NCBI GenBank assembly: GCA_964019155.1
Contig: OZ025241.1
Span: 9,113,881-9,177,880 of the forward strand
Direction of reading: 5' to 3'
Length of the DNA: 64,000 bases
From: Osedax fenrisi
Lineage: Eukaryota; Annelida; Polychaeta; Sabellida; Siboglinidae
Made by a program: the position numbers and the translations under genes
The notes under the pieces: model-generated
Databases searched by the model: none
The model's input: only the letters and a program-made list of their open reading frames with translations
What the model was told of the DNA's origin: nothing
Shown here: in pieces, positions 47,768 through 59,753 of the stretch
Numbering within the stretch: the stretch's first letter is position 1
Layout: each line of letters opens with the position of its first letter

Positions 47768-50700
47768 TTAAATATGTGTTAATTTTAATATTTTTCTATT
47801 TCGCCCATTAATATTTGATTTGACCATCTCACATTCTTTTTTTAACAAAAAATGTAATCTTATATTAACAAATAGTATGGAAACTCTTTCCAATATATTA
47901 CAGTGTTTTCCAAAGAAAACATGTCCTGTATTTTGAATTATAAAATTAAGGATATTAGTTCTAACGGTACTATTGTATATGCACGTGGAAACACATTTAC
48001 GGAAATTTGTTTCCATAATATGTATAGCATCTGTCAATTCTGGGGTTGGTTGGGTTAATCCACCTATGAAAATAATATATTACATTATGAATTAATATTT
48101 AGAATATATATACTGACATTTTGCTTCAGAATAATTTTTGAATGCAATAAAAGATCCTTCCACACTAGGTATATTTGGTATATATATAGCTGGCATACAA
48201 TCATTGCAAATATATGTACATATGGATAATTTCTTTGAAATATACCCAGCTATATATTCCAAGATATTTATTTCCGTGTTCGTAAAATATAATGTATTTA
48301 CATCGATATCATAGATAATGCCTATAGAAAAATTACATTAATATTATATTTATTAAAAACATATTTATTAACAATACATACTTTTGTTTGTTCGAATATT
48401 TATTGTTTTTGATCTGGCCTCCATTTGCGAAGAGGCAATATTTTCAATACTTAATAAAAATACTTCTGTATCCTCTTCGCAATTTGAATTTATGGTTGAT
48501 GAGAGTATGGCATCCACCATTACCTTAGAATTAATATAATTCATTATTATAGTAATTTCATAATTAAATTTTAAATTGCAAACAAATATTAACATAATTT
48601 AAATATTTAAATATTGACCTGTCGTAATGCTTGCCTAAATTGCATTGCATTTGGATTATCTCGCTGACAACCTTTGGATCTTATTTGAGAAAAAAGATTT
48701 TCTATGCAATCTTGATTTAACCTATTTTATTATGTAATTGTATATATATATATATATATTTAAATAGTTTTTAAATTTGATATAAATTATATGTAACCTT
48801 CTTGTGTGCAAATATTCCACATCATAATTTTGTGAGATATCTTCCCATAATAATATTACTCCTTTAATGGTTGTTGACCATCCACATAAAGAGGGTAATA
48901 ATTTTTTGCCCAAAGGTTTTACACCTTTTAACCATTCCAAAGATGTTTTTAGAAATGGAATTACCTCTGATCTAAATACATATATAAACATTAATAATAA
49001 TATAATTAATAATTTAATTATTTCAAACCGTTTACTAATAGCATATTCCTTCGGTCGGGTACTTGTATATGAACAACTATTTAAGGCATTAAACATCTGA
49101 TCAAATTGTTCAATAAAATTTGCTAAATATAATACATATTCTTGCAATAACCTTCTGTAACATCCTGTATGTTTTCGGACTGGAGTGAAACAATGATAGC
49201 GCAAGAGCTTTATCCTTTACTGACCATCTGCATATATGTAATATATGTATAAATAAAATAAATATATACATTTTAAAATGATTACAATAACTGAATAATT
49301 AATAATTTAAATATATAGTTAAATATTTGTGTTATTATATTTTTATTAACCTAGTTCCTTTTCCTTTCGAATGAACTCTAATTTGTGTTTTTATAAAGTT
49401 GAATAATCTTGTTGATACATAATTGGGTAATGTTTCCAAAATATGCTTTAATTCATCTTTTGGTGATTTTTTTTATATAATTTTTTCTTGAGTCTAGAAT
49501 ATTTTACCCTGAGCCTTCTTATTGTTACTTCTAATAAATAATTAAAAATTGTATTAATTAAAATTAATAAGTAATAGGTAATAATAAGTAATAGTAATAT
49601 ACATATATAAATCAGATATATTATTTATGATAACATTATTTAAAATAGTAAAATTGTAAATATCAATATTCAGCTTGATTAGTGATTTCATTCGTTATAA
49701 ATTACTACAAATTATTAGCAAATAGATATAAGCAAGCATATATCATAATCAGTAATAATAATTATGTGTAATATTATTGATTATTAAAGCAGGCATACTC
49801 CTCGATATGATTGAAGTATATACACAAACCGCTGTATCTTTTGCTAATAGAAATTGCTATACAGAAATATTAATTGTTAGTAAATATTAAACAATGAACA
49901 CAAGCAAATTAGTGATATTTAACATATTAGTGTTATAAAAATTAAAATAAAGCATGTGTAACATTAATAATAATATTACATTTATTAATTCAAAATATAG
50001 TATACTCCTAGAATTGATGAAAACCGGTATATTTGAAAGACGTCCTCGTGAATGCAGCAATGGAGAAATCGTATTTATGTGAACATGAATATTCGTTAAA
50101 CATTATAATATATAATAAAATTATAAAAAAATCATATAAAATAATAAACAAAACTAACATTATCAACAATAATTCATTGATCGAATAACCGTATTTCTTT
50201 AATTTGACGTTAGTCTCATTATTAATTTCAGATTCTGTATTCCGATTAGAAGATGATAATAAATTAGTATCGATATGTTGATTTGACTCAATAGAATTTT
50301 CATTCGATGAATTATTAGGTTTACTAATAATCGGTTCATTATATCTTATTATAATGTTACGCTCCTGATATAATTATAAATATTAAGATATCATTATATT
50401 ACAATTTAAAAATAATATTTACAAACCTTAGGTAATTTCCTATGTGAAAATATTGTGGGAATAGCACATTTCATTAAATTCCCAACTCTTGTCTTCGCAT
50501 TCATAAATTGTGAATTTTCAAAATGGTCTCCACATAAACTATTTAAATTATAGTAATTAAATTATATAAAAAAAACTAAATAGACTACTTACCGATATCC
50601 TTTATGAAGTTTCTCTAATGACATTGTCTTGCTCACCATTACTTGTTTAATTAAATCATCTCTGCTAGTTTTTATTAACCATTTGTGAGCCCTTCAATAA

Positions 50701-50901
50701 ATTATATATTACTATAAATTATATATATATCGGTGCATATTTTAATTTGATAATCGTAAACGTATAGTAGCATTTATGAAATTTAAGTAATAATTACCTT
50801 TCTTTCTGTTTAGGGAAAGCATAGAACGATAGTGAAGGATTTGATCCTTGGCTGTGTAGGCAACCGACGGCAGCGCAACATGTTCCACTTCTTTTATTCA
50901 T
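47768..50901 (-). pseudogene. P-element/THAP9-like transposase with central deletion
   Basis: Minus-strand gene of at least 12 exons with GT-AG junctions. Exons 50901-50798, 50691-50593 and 50538-50427 join in frame into a complete THAP zinc finger: CCAAVGC, FYAFPK, HKW, CGDHF and AIPTIF. Exon 50364-50159 is a Ser/Asn-rich linker. 49530-49351 and 49227-49152 give the N-terminal transposase domain (LFNFIKTQIRVHSKGKGTR; WSVKDKALALSLFHSSPKTY). The sequence then jumps at about 49150 to the C-terminal region: FIEQFDQMFNALNS, FLKTSLEWLKGVKP (48971-48798), LNQDCIENLFSQIRSKG (48721-48619), ILEYIAGYISKKL (48321-48118) and a final exon 48063-47768 ending ILKLTHI. The RNase H core with the first catalytic Asp residues is missing. 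Two stops (about 49495 and 49475) and a frame change at the joint add to the damage. Confidence 0.9.
50427..50901 (-). CDS. THAP domain-coding exons of the P transposase
   Basis: Three exons (50901-50798, 50691-50593 and 50538-50427) encode about 105 residues without stops. The C2CH zinc ligands are all present (C-x4-C, then C-x2-H), along with the invariant Trp (HKW), the FP pair and the AVPTIF-like AIPTIF. This domain binds the internal sites near the TIRs in P elements. Being intact, it could still bind DNA if expressed as a truncated protein, which is inference. Confidence 0.85.
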
Positions 50902-52215
50902 TTCTGATATTATTTAAAATATATATATAATTAAATAGTATACTTTATTTTATTTTCAATTCATGAATATATTAAATATTCAATTCATTCATATAATTAT
51001 ATTTAAATACATTTTATAGTACATTTCTCTTCTAAAATGTATCTACTATTTCATGGTATATAATTAAATTTTGTTTAATCAATTCTATAAATATATTATT
51101 TTATTGAAATAATATTTAAAGTAATTATAACATAATTATCGAGTAGTTATATCATTATATGTTATTAATTTAATAATTAAATTAAAGTAACTTTACTTTA
51201 AAATAAATGTACATAAAATTAGTAAATTTATATTATACATATTTAATTAAAGTACACTATTATTATAAGGTTGCCAGTTATTTCGTACGACTTATTAAAT
51301 TAAATTTATTTCATAATTATAGAATTCTTATACGAATATATATAATACATTGTTAAATATTGATATAATATATAGTATTGTATATATTCGTATAATAACT
51401 GTATACTTATACTTATATACCTAAATAAATTTAATTTAATAAGTCGTACGAAATTACTAAATAAGTCGTACGAAATTACGTCGTACGAAGCTACTCTTAT
51501 TATAATAGTGTATAATAATTATATATATATAAGTATAAAATTAATTAAATTAAATTTAGGTAACCTACTTTTGACATTATAATTATATTACAGTAAATTT
51601 ACTTACATACTAAAATAATGTACATAAACTTTATGTTAAGTATAAAAAACTTATATATAGTAAATTTATGTTATGATAAATGTACATAAAAGATCGTATT
51701 AATATACAGTATTAATATATAAGTATAAACATTATATTAAAGTAAATTTACTTTTAAATAAATGTACATAAAAGTACTTATAAAGTAGTACATTTACGTT
51801 TACGTTAAGATAAAGAGATACGGTAATATATATATAAATATTATATTAAAGTAAATTTACTTTTAAATAAATGTACATAAAAGTACTTATAAAGTAGTAA
51901 ATTTACGTTAAGATAAATATATACGGTAATATATATATATAAGTTGTATATAAGTATACATAATTAACCTTATTTGAAATCAAATATATATATATATATT
52001 TTAAATAATATTTATTAAATATTTACAAATTATAAAAATTTTAAATAATATTTATTAAATATTTACAAATTATATTAAAATCCGGTAAATATCCGGTAAA
52101 TATATTTAATCACGACAAGTAGTGCCATCTATATGGTGTAATACACTGTAAAAATGTATTTCACGTAAATAGATACAAGTGGCATATCTTTCCTTCGGAA
52201 AATCTTTGGTAGTAT

Positions 52216-52797
52216 CCACAAGGTGAAATCAGAGAAAATCAACAAAATTAAATAAAAAATAATTATCAATAATATTATTTTAGCATATATTATTTATATT
52301 ACCTGTCAACATATTATCACCGAAAACGGCCTATAAATACCATAAATAGCAACTTATACAGAGCACCTTTAAAATATATAATTGTTGCTTATAATTTTGT
52401 TTGAAATCTACATGCACAATGTGTATACTTATATATTATCAATTTTAAAAATTTTAAAACCAAATTGTATATCTTTATTTATTCTATATTATTATCCGGT
52501 TATTATCTTTGAAATATAACTCGTGATATTATCATAGACATTAGAGTGATGATATACAGTGAGGATACTTCACTCAATATCTATGGATATTATATACCAA
52601 TAGAAAAGCTAATAAACAGACTCTATAAATTTATTTATAAAATAGCATGTAACAACTGATATATTTGTATATTGACATTGCAATGTTATATACTAATATA
52701 GAAAATGTATATACTATATAGCTAATTGTTTCATGAATGACTAGTGGTCTACTAGTGCATATATTTTAGTAGTATACTATATATTTATATATTTATT
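52216..52797. other. AT-rich spacer between two transposons
   Basis: No gene or repeat array recognised. Confidence 0.4.
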
Positions 52798-53250
52798 CCC
52801 AGCAAACATTTTTGAGTACGGTTTGGTTATTTTTGAGTACGAATGAGTATTTTTGATCACAAACGAGTATTTTTGATTATAAATGAGTATATTTGATTAC
52901 AACCGTATACATTTATTTATAAAATTATATTTGTGTACAAAACGGTACGTCTGTACACAAATATAATTTAAAACAATTATTTGCTACATTTGATTACAGC
53001 TGTACCGATTTGTACTCATAAATAATTATATAAATAAAAATAATAATATAAAGAGTATATTTGAGTACGACCGTAACAAGAATATAAACGAGTACAGACA
53101 TACCGATTTGTACACAAATATAATTTTAAAACAATTAGTTGTTACATATGATTACAGCTGTACCGATTTGTACTCAAAAATAATTATATACATACAAATA
53201 ATGATATAAATTCATTCTCTACCTAGGGTCATGACCTATATTTCTAGATT

Positions 53251-53664
53251 ATGTGTATTCTCGTGTATATTAAATTATTCTATATATTTATCATTTTATC
53301 CATTTTTACGAATATGAGTTCAGAAAACAGTTCCTACATAATAAGGTTAAGCTATTATATTTATATATTTATGTATTATTATAATGTATTATTATATATA
53401 CAAAATGTATTATTAATAAAAGTCAATTTAGTTTTAAAGATTAATTTATATATAATTAAATATCGTTCATATTATTTAATATTTTTTCACATTTTTTTAA
53501 TATTATTAATAAAATTATCATTAACAATAGATATTCTCGAGAAAAATTACGGGAGTGGAGATATAAGGTCCGAGGCTATAAATATATCCATATATAAAGC
53601 ATACAAATGCTTAAATGCATATCAAAATATAGAATTAAAGGTTACATTTTATTATAAATTATAA
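53251..53664 (+). other. Open frame of 137 codons, probably not a gene
   Basis: Very rich in Ile, Tyr, Leu and Phe, as expected from random AT-rich sequence. No domain recognised and no homologous copy in the window. It lies inside element I just past its left subterminal repeats. Confidence 0.15.
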
Positions 53665-53789
53665 ATCAATATATTATTTTTATAAATATGTATATATTTT
53701 TATATATATTTAGATGTTTTTGCAAATGTGGATTATGGTAGGCCTATATAGTATATACCCATATATTTAATGTATTCATATTGTAGTAA

Positions 53790-53842
<53 letters not shown>

Positions 53843-53940
53843 GATTTACTATGTATATTTATAGATCTGTATACAGACAAACTTGCACCATTAACTTATA
53901 TTTACATTTTAATATTTCGTAATAGTTTAGTTAAATATAG

Positions 53941-54131
53941 TTAAAACCGGCGCAAAAAAAATCTATGACTAATAGTTTATTCAATATCGAAGCTCGCGCT
54001 TTCGTAGTTGAAACGCCCGCCTCTAGATATAGGCGTGTCATACTAGATAAACTACGCCTATAGATATACTACGGACATGTATGTCCTTAGTATATACTAC
54101 GTGTACAATATACATGTAATATATATATATA

Positions 54132-54195
<64 letters not shown>

Positions 54196-54201
54196 CGTTA
54201 T

Positions 54202-54284
<83 letters not shown>

Positions 54285-54328
54285 CATTTTATTATGAAGT
54301 ATATAGCTCTCTCTCTCTATATATATAT

Positions 54329-54385
<57 letters not shown>

Positions 54386-54654
54386 ATATATATAGAGAGC
54401 GAGATATATACTTTATAACAACATCGACACACATATATATATATATATAGAGAGATAGATATACTACATGTACATTGTACAGTGTACATTGTACACGTAG
54501 TATATACTAAGGACATACATATCCGTAGTATATCTATAGGCGTAATGTATCTAGTATGACACTCCTATATCTAGAGGCGGGCGTTTCAACTACGAAAGCG
54601 CGAGCTTCGATATTGAATAAACTATTAGTCATAGATTTTTGGCGTCGGTTTTAA
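53941..54654. mobile_element. Foldback element J with ~175-bp arms
   Basis: Arms 53941-54114 and about 54480-54654 are inverted copies (e.g. AAGCTCGCGCTTTCGTAGTT / AACTACGAAAGCGCGAGCTT). TTAA is at both outer ends (53941-53944 and 54651-54654), so a TTAA target is possible. The core is (TA)n/(GT)n/(CT)n microsatellite (54117-54440). The arms are far more GC-rich than the flanks. Confidence 0.85.
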
Positions 54655-55312
54655 ACCACAACCTAAATATATATCTACTATAATATAAAGGTACCCTTAA
54701 AAATAAAGATGAACAGAACCAAGACGACATATCTACTGGTGAAGATACGTCATAGTATAATATTCTAATATAAATTCATAATAATAATTTATAAAAAATA
54801 AAATATATATTAACAATTCTACAGTATATTATAATTATTATTTATTTTTATTTATACACTTTTTACATGATATTTAACAAAAGTGTTTATAACATGGTAA
54901 TATTAAATACAAATAAAATTGTAATATATGCCTGTGAAATATTAAATAACAAAAAGTACTTTATAAATCATAGTAAATTATAAATAAATTTGTTTTTAAT
55001 AATTTCTTGAATGGTGATGTCAATTCACAATAGCGTAAGTCAATATTCAGCTCGTTCCCCTCTACAGGTGCCACTATACTAAATATTCTGATGTTGTGTT
55101 TCTTTCAATTTGTTGTAGATTATGTGATATATCACTCTCGTATGGACTTGAATGTGTCTTTATTAATGTTGTGTGGTATGTCCTTATGATGATATGCAAT
55201 ATGTGTAGTTACCAGTAATTTATAAATAATTCGGACATTAATTGGTAGTAGGTTGTTGTTGTCGCATTAGTTCAGTTATGCCGATCGTACTATTGATCTT
55301 GGTGGTCATTAA

Positions 55313-57789
55313 CAGGGCCGGCTTAAGGGGGGGGGGGCAAATCGGGCAATTGCCCGGGGCCACAAATTTTGGGGGGCCCATGAATTATTTGAGACATTTT
55401 TTTTTTACTATTTATATGAAAAAAAAAATGTTCTTAACTATTTTTCTTATATATTATTAATTATAATTAAAAAAATAAAAATAATATAATAAATTAATTA
55501 AATATGAGTCATTTAGGCCGATTGGAAGAGTGAATTTTACAAAAATTTCTAAATTGACACGAATATATGGTGGAAACAGCTACATGAAGATTTTGGAGCA
55601 CATGCTAATAGTGATAACATAGATCTTCTCACACATATCTGATTGTTAGATCAAATAGTATGAATCCGATTGATAAATAATTGTTTGATAAACTAGAAGG
55701 TGATAAATGATAAACGTATTAAGGTATTATTAACCATAGTTAAATCTTAACAATTTATAATTCTATAATTAGTTTACAAAACAAAAAGTATACTTTTTTT
55801 TATTAAAATTAAATATATTTTATAAGATATATTTTAACTATGATTTCTGATATTTGTAAAGGATTATATTGATTATAAATTACGAAAAAAACGATATTCT
55901 ATATAGATTTATAATTGTTATAGTAATTAAAAAAATAGATATTTTCAAAATAATTTTTCTCAAAATAATTAATTTATTCTATCTTATGCTCGTATTAATC
56001 AAATGTGTATATTCTCAGTGTATATATTATTATAGTTTTATTAGTGTACATAATATATATATAGTAGTGTTAATTTAAATAGGATTATTCTAGGTTATTC
56101 TAGGTTATTCCTATAGTATTGTTAATAATGTCTATTGATGAAAGGGAATTATGTACATAAAATGATTATCTTTTTCAACATACTATCATTACAGAAAGAT
56201 ATTATATTTATTGAAACAGATATTATTTATAAATATATATAACATACATATAATACTAAAGGCATTTTTGAAATTATCCACCTATTACTTGCAAATGAAT
56301 GTTTAGATTGACATCACCCTCATCTATCTATTTACAAATAAATACACACAATGGCGATATTCTTATTGGAGAATAGGTGATAAGTTATCACTGATAACTA
56401 CATAATTGAAGAAATACAAAATTCAAAATATTATATTATATATCAGTGTACTCAATTCCATATATATCACATCGATATATAGTATCGTTATTTATATCAA
56501 GTTAGGTAGGTATTATAGCCTACTATTATTATATAGGTATTTATTGATTTACGACGTACGATTGTACGTTGAGATTCATTATCACTGATAATTTATCAGT
56601 TATAATTAATCACATTGGTCAATATTTAGCTACCGATCTATTAGAATTTTTTCAATAATAATATAATTATAATAGATTATAGAGCTCAAAGTTATGAAAA
56701 TGCCAGCATATGTCTGGAAGATTCAATGACATGAAATATATTATAATAACCATAGTCCATTGTCAATATGGATTCACATATCTACACTGTGTATTCCTTA
56801 AATCTGGTTGGGCAAAATGCCGTTAAATCTTCGACAAGTGTAGCAATATTCTTTGCCTTCATCCCAAATCAATATAATTTATTTAGCCAAACTATATAAA
56901 TAATATATTAACATCTAGATTAAATAAGAATATAATATTTTTTATTAAAAGCATTATCGAATATAAAATGGTGATCGCAAACAGATTCTATTAGTGCAGT
57001 CTCTTGAGGACTTCTTATAATTACATAATTTATATCTGATATTATATATGTTAAAATATAACTTAAATGACATTACTATAGTAATACTCTATAGAGTCAA
57101 CGTATTTATTCAATAAAATGCAATTTTAGAATTTGAGACTTCGATATAATGAAAACCGTGGAGCTAATTACTTTGTAGAATAAAGTCGATCAGAAAAGTA
57201 TTGCAATTAGGTTACATTGAGATAATAGCGGTAATACAAAATATTGATGCACTCTATAAATCAGTGGTTCCCAACCTATGGGTCATGACTTATGAGTCAT
57301 GCCCCATACTTGGGTATTGAGTATTTTTTGTAGGTCCTGATCCAATTTCTAAAAAATAATATAAATTCTATTATATGCAAATTGGATTTATGGTCGAGAA
57401 AAATTTAAGATGGAAATATATATTTAAATATATGTATATTAATTTTTATATGATTATTTTATGATTAAAGTATAATAATAACAAAATAAAATTTGTCATT
57501 GGGTCATGGTATATTTTTTAATTAAGAATTATAAAAAAATGGTCACGGTGAAAAAAGGTTGGGAACCACTGCTCTAAATATATATGCGAGAAAAGAAATT
57601 ATTATGAGGAGTTGATTAAAGTATACAAACAAATTACAAAATAATTAGTATAATGATAACATATGATAAAATTGAAGAGTTATAAATATTAGTTTTTGCC
57701 AAAATGGCCCATTTAATATGTTATTAAATTATTATGGGGCCCATACGTTTTTTTTGCCCGGGGCCCATAGTATGCTTAAGCCGGCCCTG
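55313..57789. mobile_element. hAT transposon with 8-bp duplication, degenerate transposase
   Basis: The TIRs CAGGGCCGGCTTAAG and CTTAAGCCGGCCCTG are flanked by a perfect 8-bp duplication GTCATTAA (55305-55312 and 57790-57797). The next-inner bases are also inverted (GCCCGGGGCC / GGGGCCCATG types). A plus-strand scrap at about 56800-56895 reads LVGQNAVKSSTSVAIFFAFI, then PNQYNLFS, like the 'HsLNLvg..A..s.....fF..iq.ly.fFs' block of the hAT transposases with a TTF-type zinc finger. It contains a nested hAT MITE (57262-57571). Confidence 0.85.
57262..57571. mobile_element. hAT MITE (CAGTGGTTCCCAACC ends)
   Basis: 310 bp, TIR CAGTGGTTCCCAACCT / AGGTTGGGAACCACTG, the classic ends of Charlie-like hATs. 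It is flanked by CTATAAAT and CTCTAAAT (7 of 8). Nested in the hAT at 55313-57789. Confidence 0.85.
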
Positions 57790-58419
57790 GTCATTAATAT
57801 ATATATTAATATATATTATAATATATATATTAAATATATATTATAATATTCCTATTGATGATAACTTTATTTTATTTAAGCCTTAATAACTAGTATTTTA
57901 ATTAGAAATTTACATTCATATTAAATATTATTGTTTTTCTTATAATTATGATATGCAATTGATAGTTGGCTGATTTGACTTGCGTTTATAAAACATATTA
58001 AGATTTATATCAATTAACACTCCGATATGTTTTACTTTTTATGTGATAGTTTGTAGTATTTATTGGGAGATTATTTCCTTTGAAGTGAATATATAGAACT
58101 TATTTTCTGGATTTAATTTTAATTAATTACTATTAAACCATTCAGTAATCTCATTATTGTATTCATTTAATAGTTTTAATGTAAAGTCGTTTTCAGATGA
58201 TATATAAGTTGTCATATGAGTGGTATTTTATTAGGTTATATTTATCACTGATGTTACACATGGGGATTATGTATAAATTACATATTATAGGACCCACTAG
58301 TCTGGGAATATTGTATTTTATAGATCTTTCTGTTGATTTCAAGTTATTGTTGACTCTTTGTTTGTTTAGTATATATTGACTTATTTATCATTGTTTTGAT
58401 ATATATATATACTAGTAAA

Positions 58420-58690
58420 TGTATACCGGTATATACTGGTATTTATGTGTACAAGTGTACCGGTATATACCGGTATTTATATGTACAAGTGTACCGGTAT
58501 ATACCGGTACTTATGTATACAAGTGTACCGGTATATACCGGTATTTATGTGTACAAGTGTACCGGTATATACCGGTATTTATGTGAACAAGTGTACCGGT
58601 ATATACCGGTATTTATGTGTACAAGTGTACCGGTACGTATGTACCGTTATATACCGGTATATACGAGTATTCTGGTAAGTTACCATACCG
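58420..58690. repeat. 34-bp minisatellite with ACCGGTATATACCGGT palindromes
   Basis: About seven units of GTACCGGTATATACCGGTAT plus TTATGTGTACAAGT. Because 34 is not a multiple of 3, each strand reads through in several frames, producing spurious proteins. It lies in the right subterminal region of element I. Confidence 0.9.
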
Positions 58691-58782
58691 GTATTAGTGT
58701 CCACAAAATACCGGTATGGTAAGTTACTGTACCCGTAATTCGTACTCAAAAATAACCACACCGTACTCAAAAATGTTTGCTG

Positions 58783-58827
<45 letters not shown>

Positions 58828-58995
58828 AAATATGTCAAGTTAAAAAGAATTGTAATAAAATATACTTATATAATAAAACTATTTATATTGTTCAAACTGT
58901 TTATATTAACTCCAGTATTATGAATTATAATTGATCTAATAAAATATGAGAAGTAATACAATATATATATATATTATTAAAATTTCAATAAAAAC

Positions 58996-59068
58996 TAGAT
59001 CAAGCTTGAATCGAACTCATGACTTTCTGCAGAAAGTATGCCTCGCACCACTGAGCCATACCACATGT
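58996..59068 (-). ncRNA. tRNA-derived SINE-like sequence
   Basis: On the minus strand, an A box TGGCTCAGTGGT and a B box GAGTTCGATTC are spaced as in a tRNA, with an ACTTTCTGCAGAAAGT hairpin between them in the anticodon-arm position (GCA-like centre). The would-be acceptor stems do not pair and the anticodon arm loop is 6 nt, so it is not a functional tRNA. A tRNA pseudogene is the alternative. Confidence 0.5.
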
Positions 59069-59597
59069 TGTTATTATAATATTTATTTTCCTATTTAAAA
59101 AACATATATGTAATTACTATTATTATTCATTAGTACCGTTAATATGACGGATATCCGTATGTGCATTATCGGTCGTAATAAATCTAATAGCAAATTAACT
59201 TTACTAATTATAAAATATGTATCCTAATAATGATCTATACGCTTTTATATTAATGTATATATGTATAGGTTAAGTATACATTAATATTAAGCTAAAATAA
59301 TTGTATTATATAAAAGAGTGGTGGATTTATAATAATAATATAGATACATTAGATAATTTTACATTTAAATTTATTTTAAACAAAATTCATAAATTGAAAT
59401 TTTTTAGTAGCATTATTATTAAAAGTACACATTTGTATAAAAATAAATCGTAATAATAAGTATGTATGTAAATAATATCATATATTTATTAAATATATTT
59501 TCAACCATTTAACTATTTCCTTCCAATCGTCATTTATCGTCACATATAAAGAGAGAAACAGAAATTAAATTATTGTTAATTATTATACATTTTATAA

Positions 59598-59599
<2 letters not shown>

Positions 59600-59629
<30 letters not shown>

Positions 59630-59641
59630 ATGTGTGTGTGT
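59600..59641. repeat. (TA)n-(TG)n microsatellite
   Basis: TATATATA followed by a run of TG dinucleotides. Confidence 0.9.
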
Positions 59642-59753
59642 TACAATGATAACGAAAATGTTTGAAACTTAAAACAATATAGTATCACATATCGGCTAAT
59701 ATTTATTAATTAACTTATTTTATATTGTATATGATCAGAGCTGGACACTAGTG

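Larger units (their letters stand above)
44653..52208. mobile_element. P-superfamily DNA transposon (7.56 kb)
   Basis: The left end CAAAGATCTTGCGAAGC...GATATGCCACT and right end AGTGGCATATC...CCGAAGG-complement...ATCTTTG form ~31-bp TIRs sharing the unusual GATATGCCACT. A perfect 7-bp duplication GTAGTAT flanks them (44646-44652 and 52209-52215). Inside, on the minus strand, is a THAP-domain transposase gene (50901-47768). CA-starting TIRs, 7-8-bp duplications and a THAP-domain transposase identify the P superfamily. The left 3 kb also holds an LTR-retrotransposon 3' end, a hairpin and a minisatellite, so the original element was shorter. Bases between 50902 and the right TIR are AT-rich with no recognised gene. 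Confidence 0.88.
54960..58380 (-). pseudogene. LINE RT remnant split by a hAT element
   Basis: Minus-strand pieces right of the hAT: GPIICNLYII (about 58285), HSYDNLYII in the place of the YADD box (about 58200) and VKHIGVLIDINLNMF (about 58030). Left of the hAT: INVRIIYKLLVTTHIAYHHK (about 55230) and SIVAPVEGNELNIDLRYCEL then FKKLLKTNLF (about 55080-54980). Order and spacing fit one CR1/L2-like LINE with a hAT inserted at 55313-57789. Frameshifts are common. Confidence 0.65.
52798..58784. mobile_element. Large inverted-repeat element I (TIR CCCAGCAAACATTTTTGAG)
   Basis: 46-bp TIRs: CCCAGCAAACATTTTTGAG, then TACGGT(T/G)TGG and TTATTTTTGAGTACGAAT, at 52798 and as complement ending at 58784. 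Left subterminal region: GAGTA(T/C)(T/G)... motifs and a ~160-bp tandem pair with GATTACAGCTGTACCGATTT (about 52995 and 53153). Right subterminal region: a 34-bp ACCGGTATATACCGGT minisatellite. No clear target duplication, and no transposase. The interior was colonised by a foldback element, a LINE and two hATs. Superfamily unknown. Confidence 0.6.

Noticed and set aside
49980..50100. Possible additional transposase exon (FKYTGFHQF-like) resembling DDE transposases of the Harbinger/IS5 group
   Set aside because: Short, stops soon after, no clear splice frame, and the rest of the gene is clearly of P type.
54077..54516. Long open frames on both strands rich in IY repeats
   Set aside because: They translate (TA)n/(TG)n microsatellite in the core of foldback element J; no gene.
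58396..58770. Open frames reading TGIYVYKCTGIYRYL-type repeats
   Set aside because: They arise from a 34-bp minisatellite read in successive frames; both strands and two frames are equally open.
58996..59068. Functional tRNA-Cys
   Set aside because: Acceptor stem halves do not pair and the anticodon loop has the wrong size.
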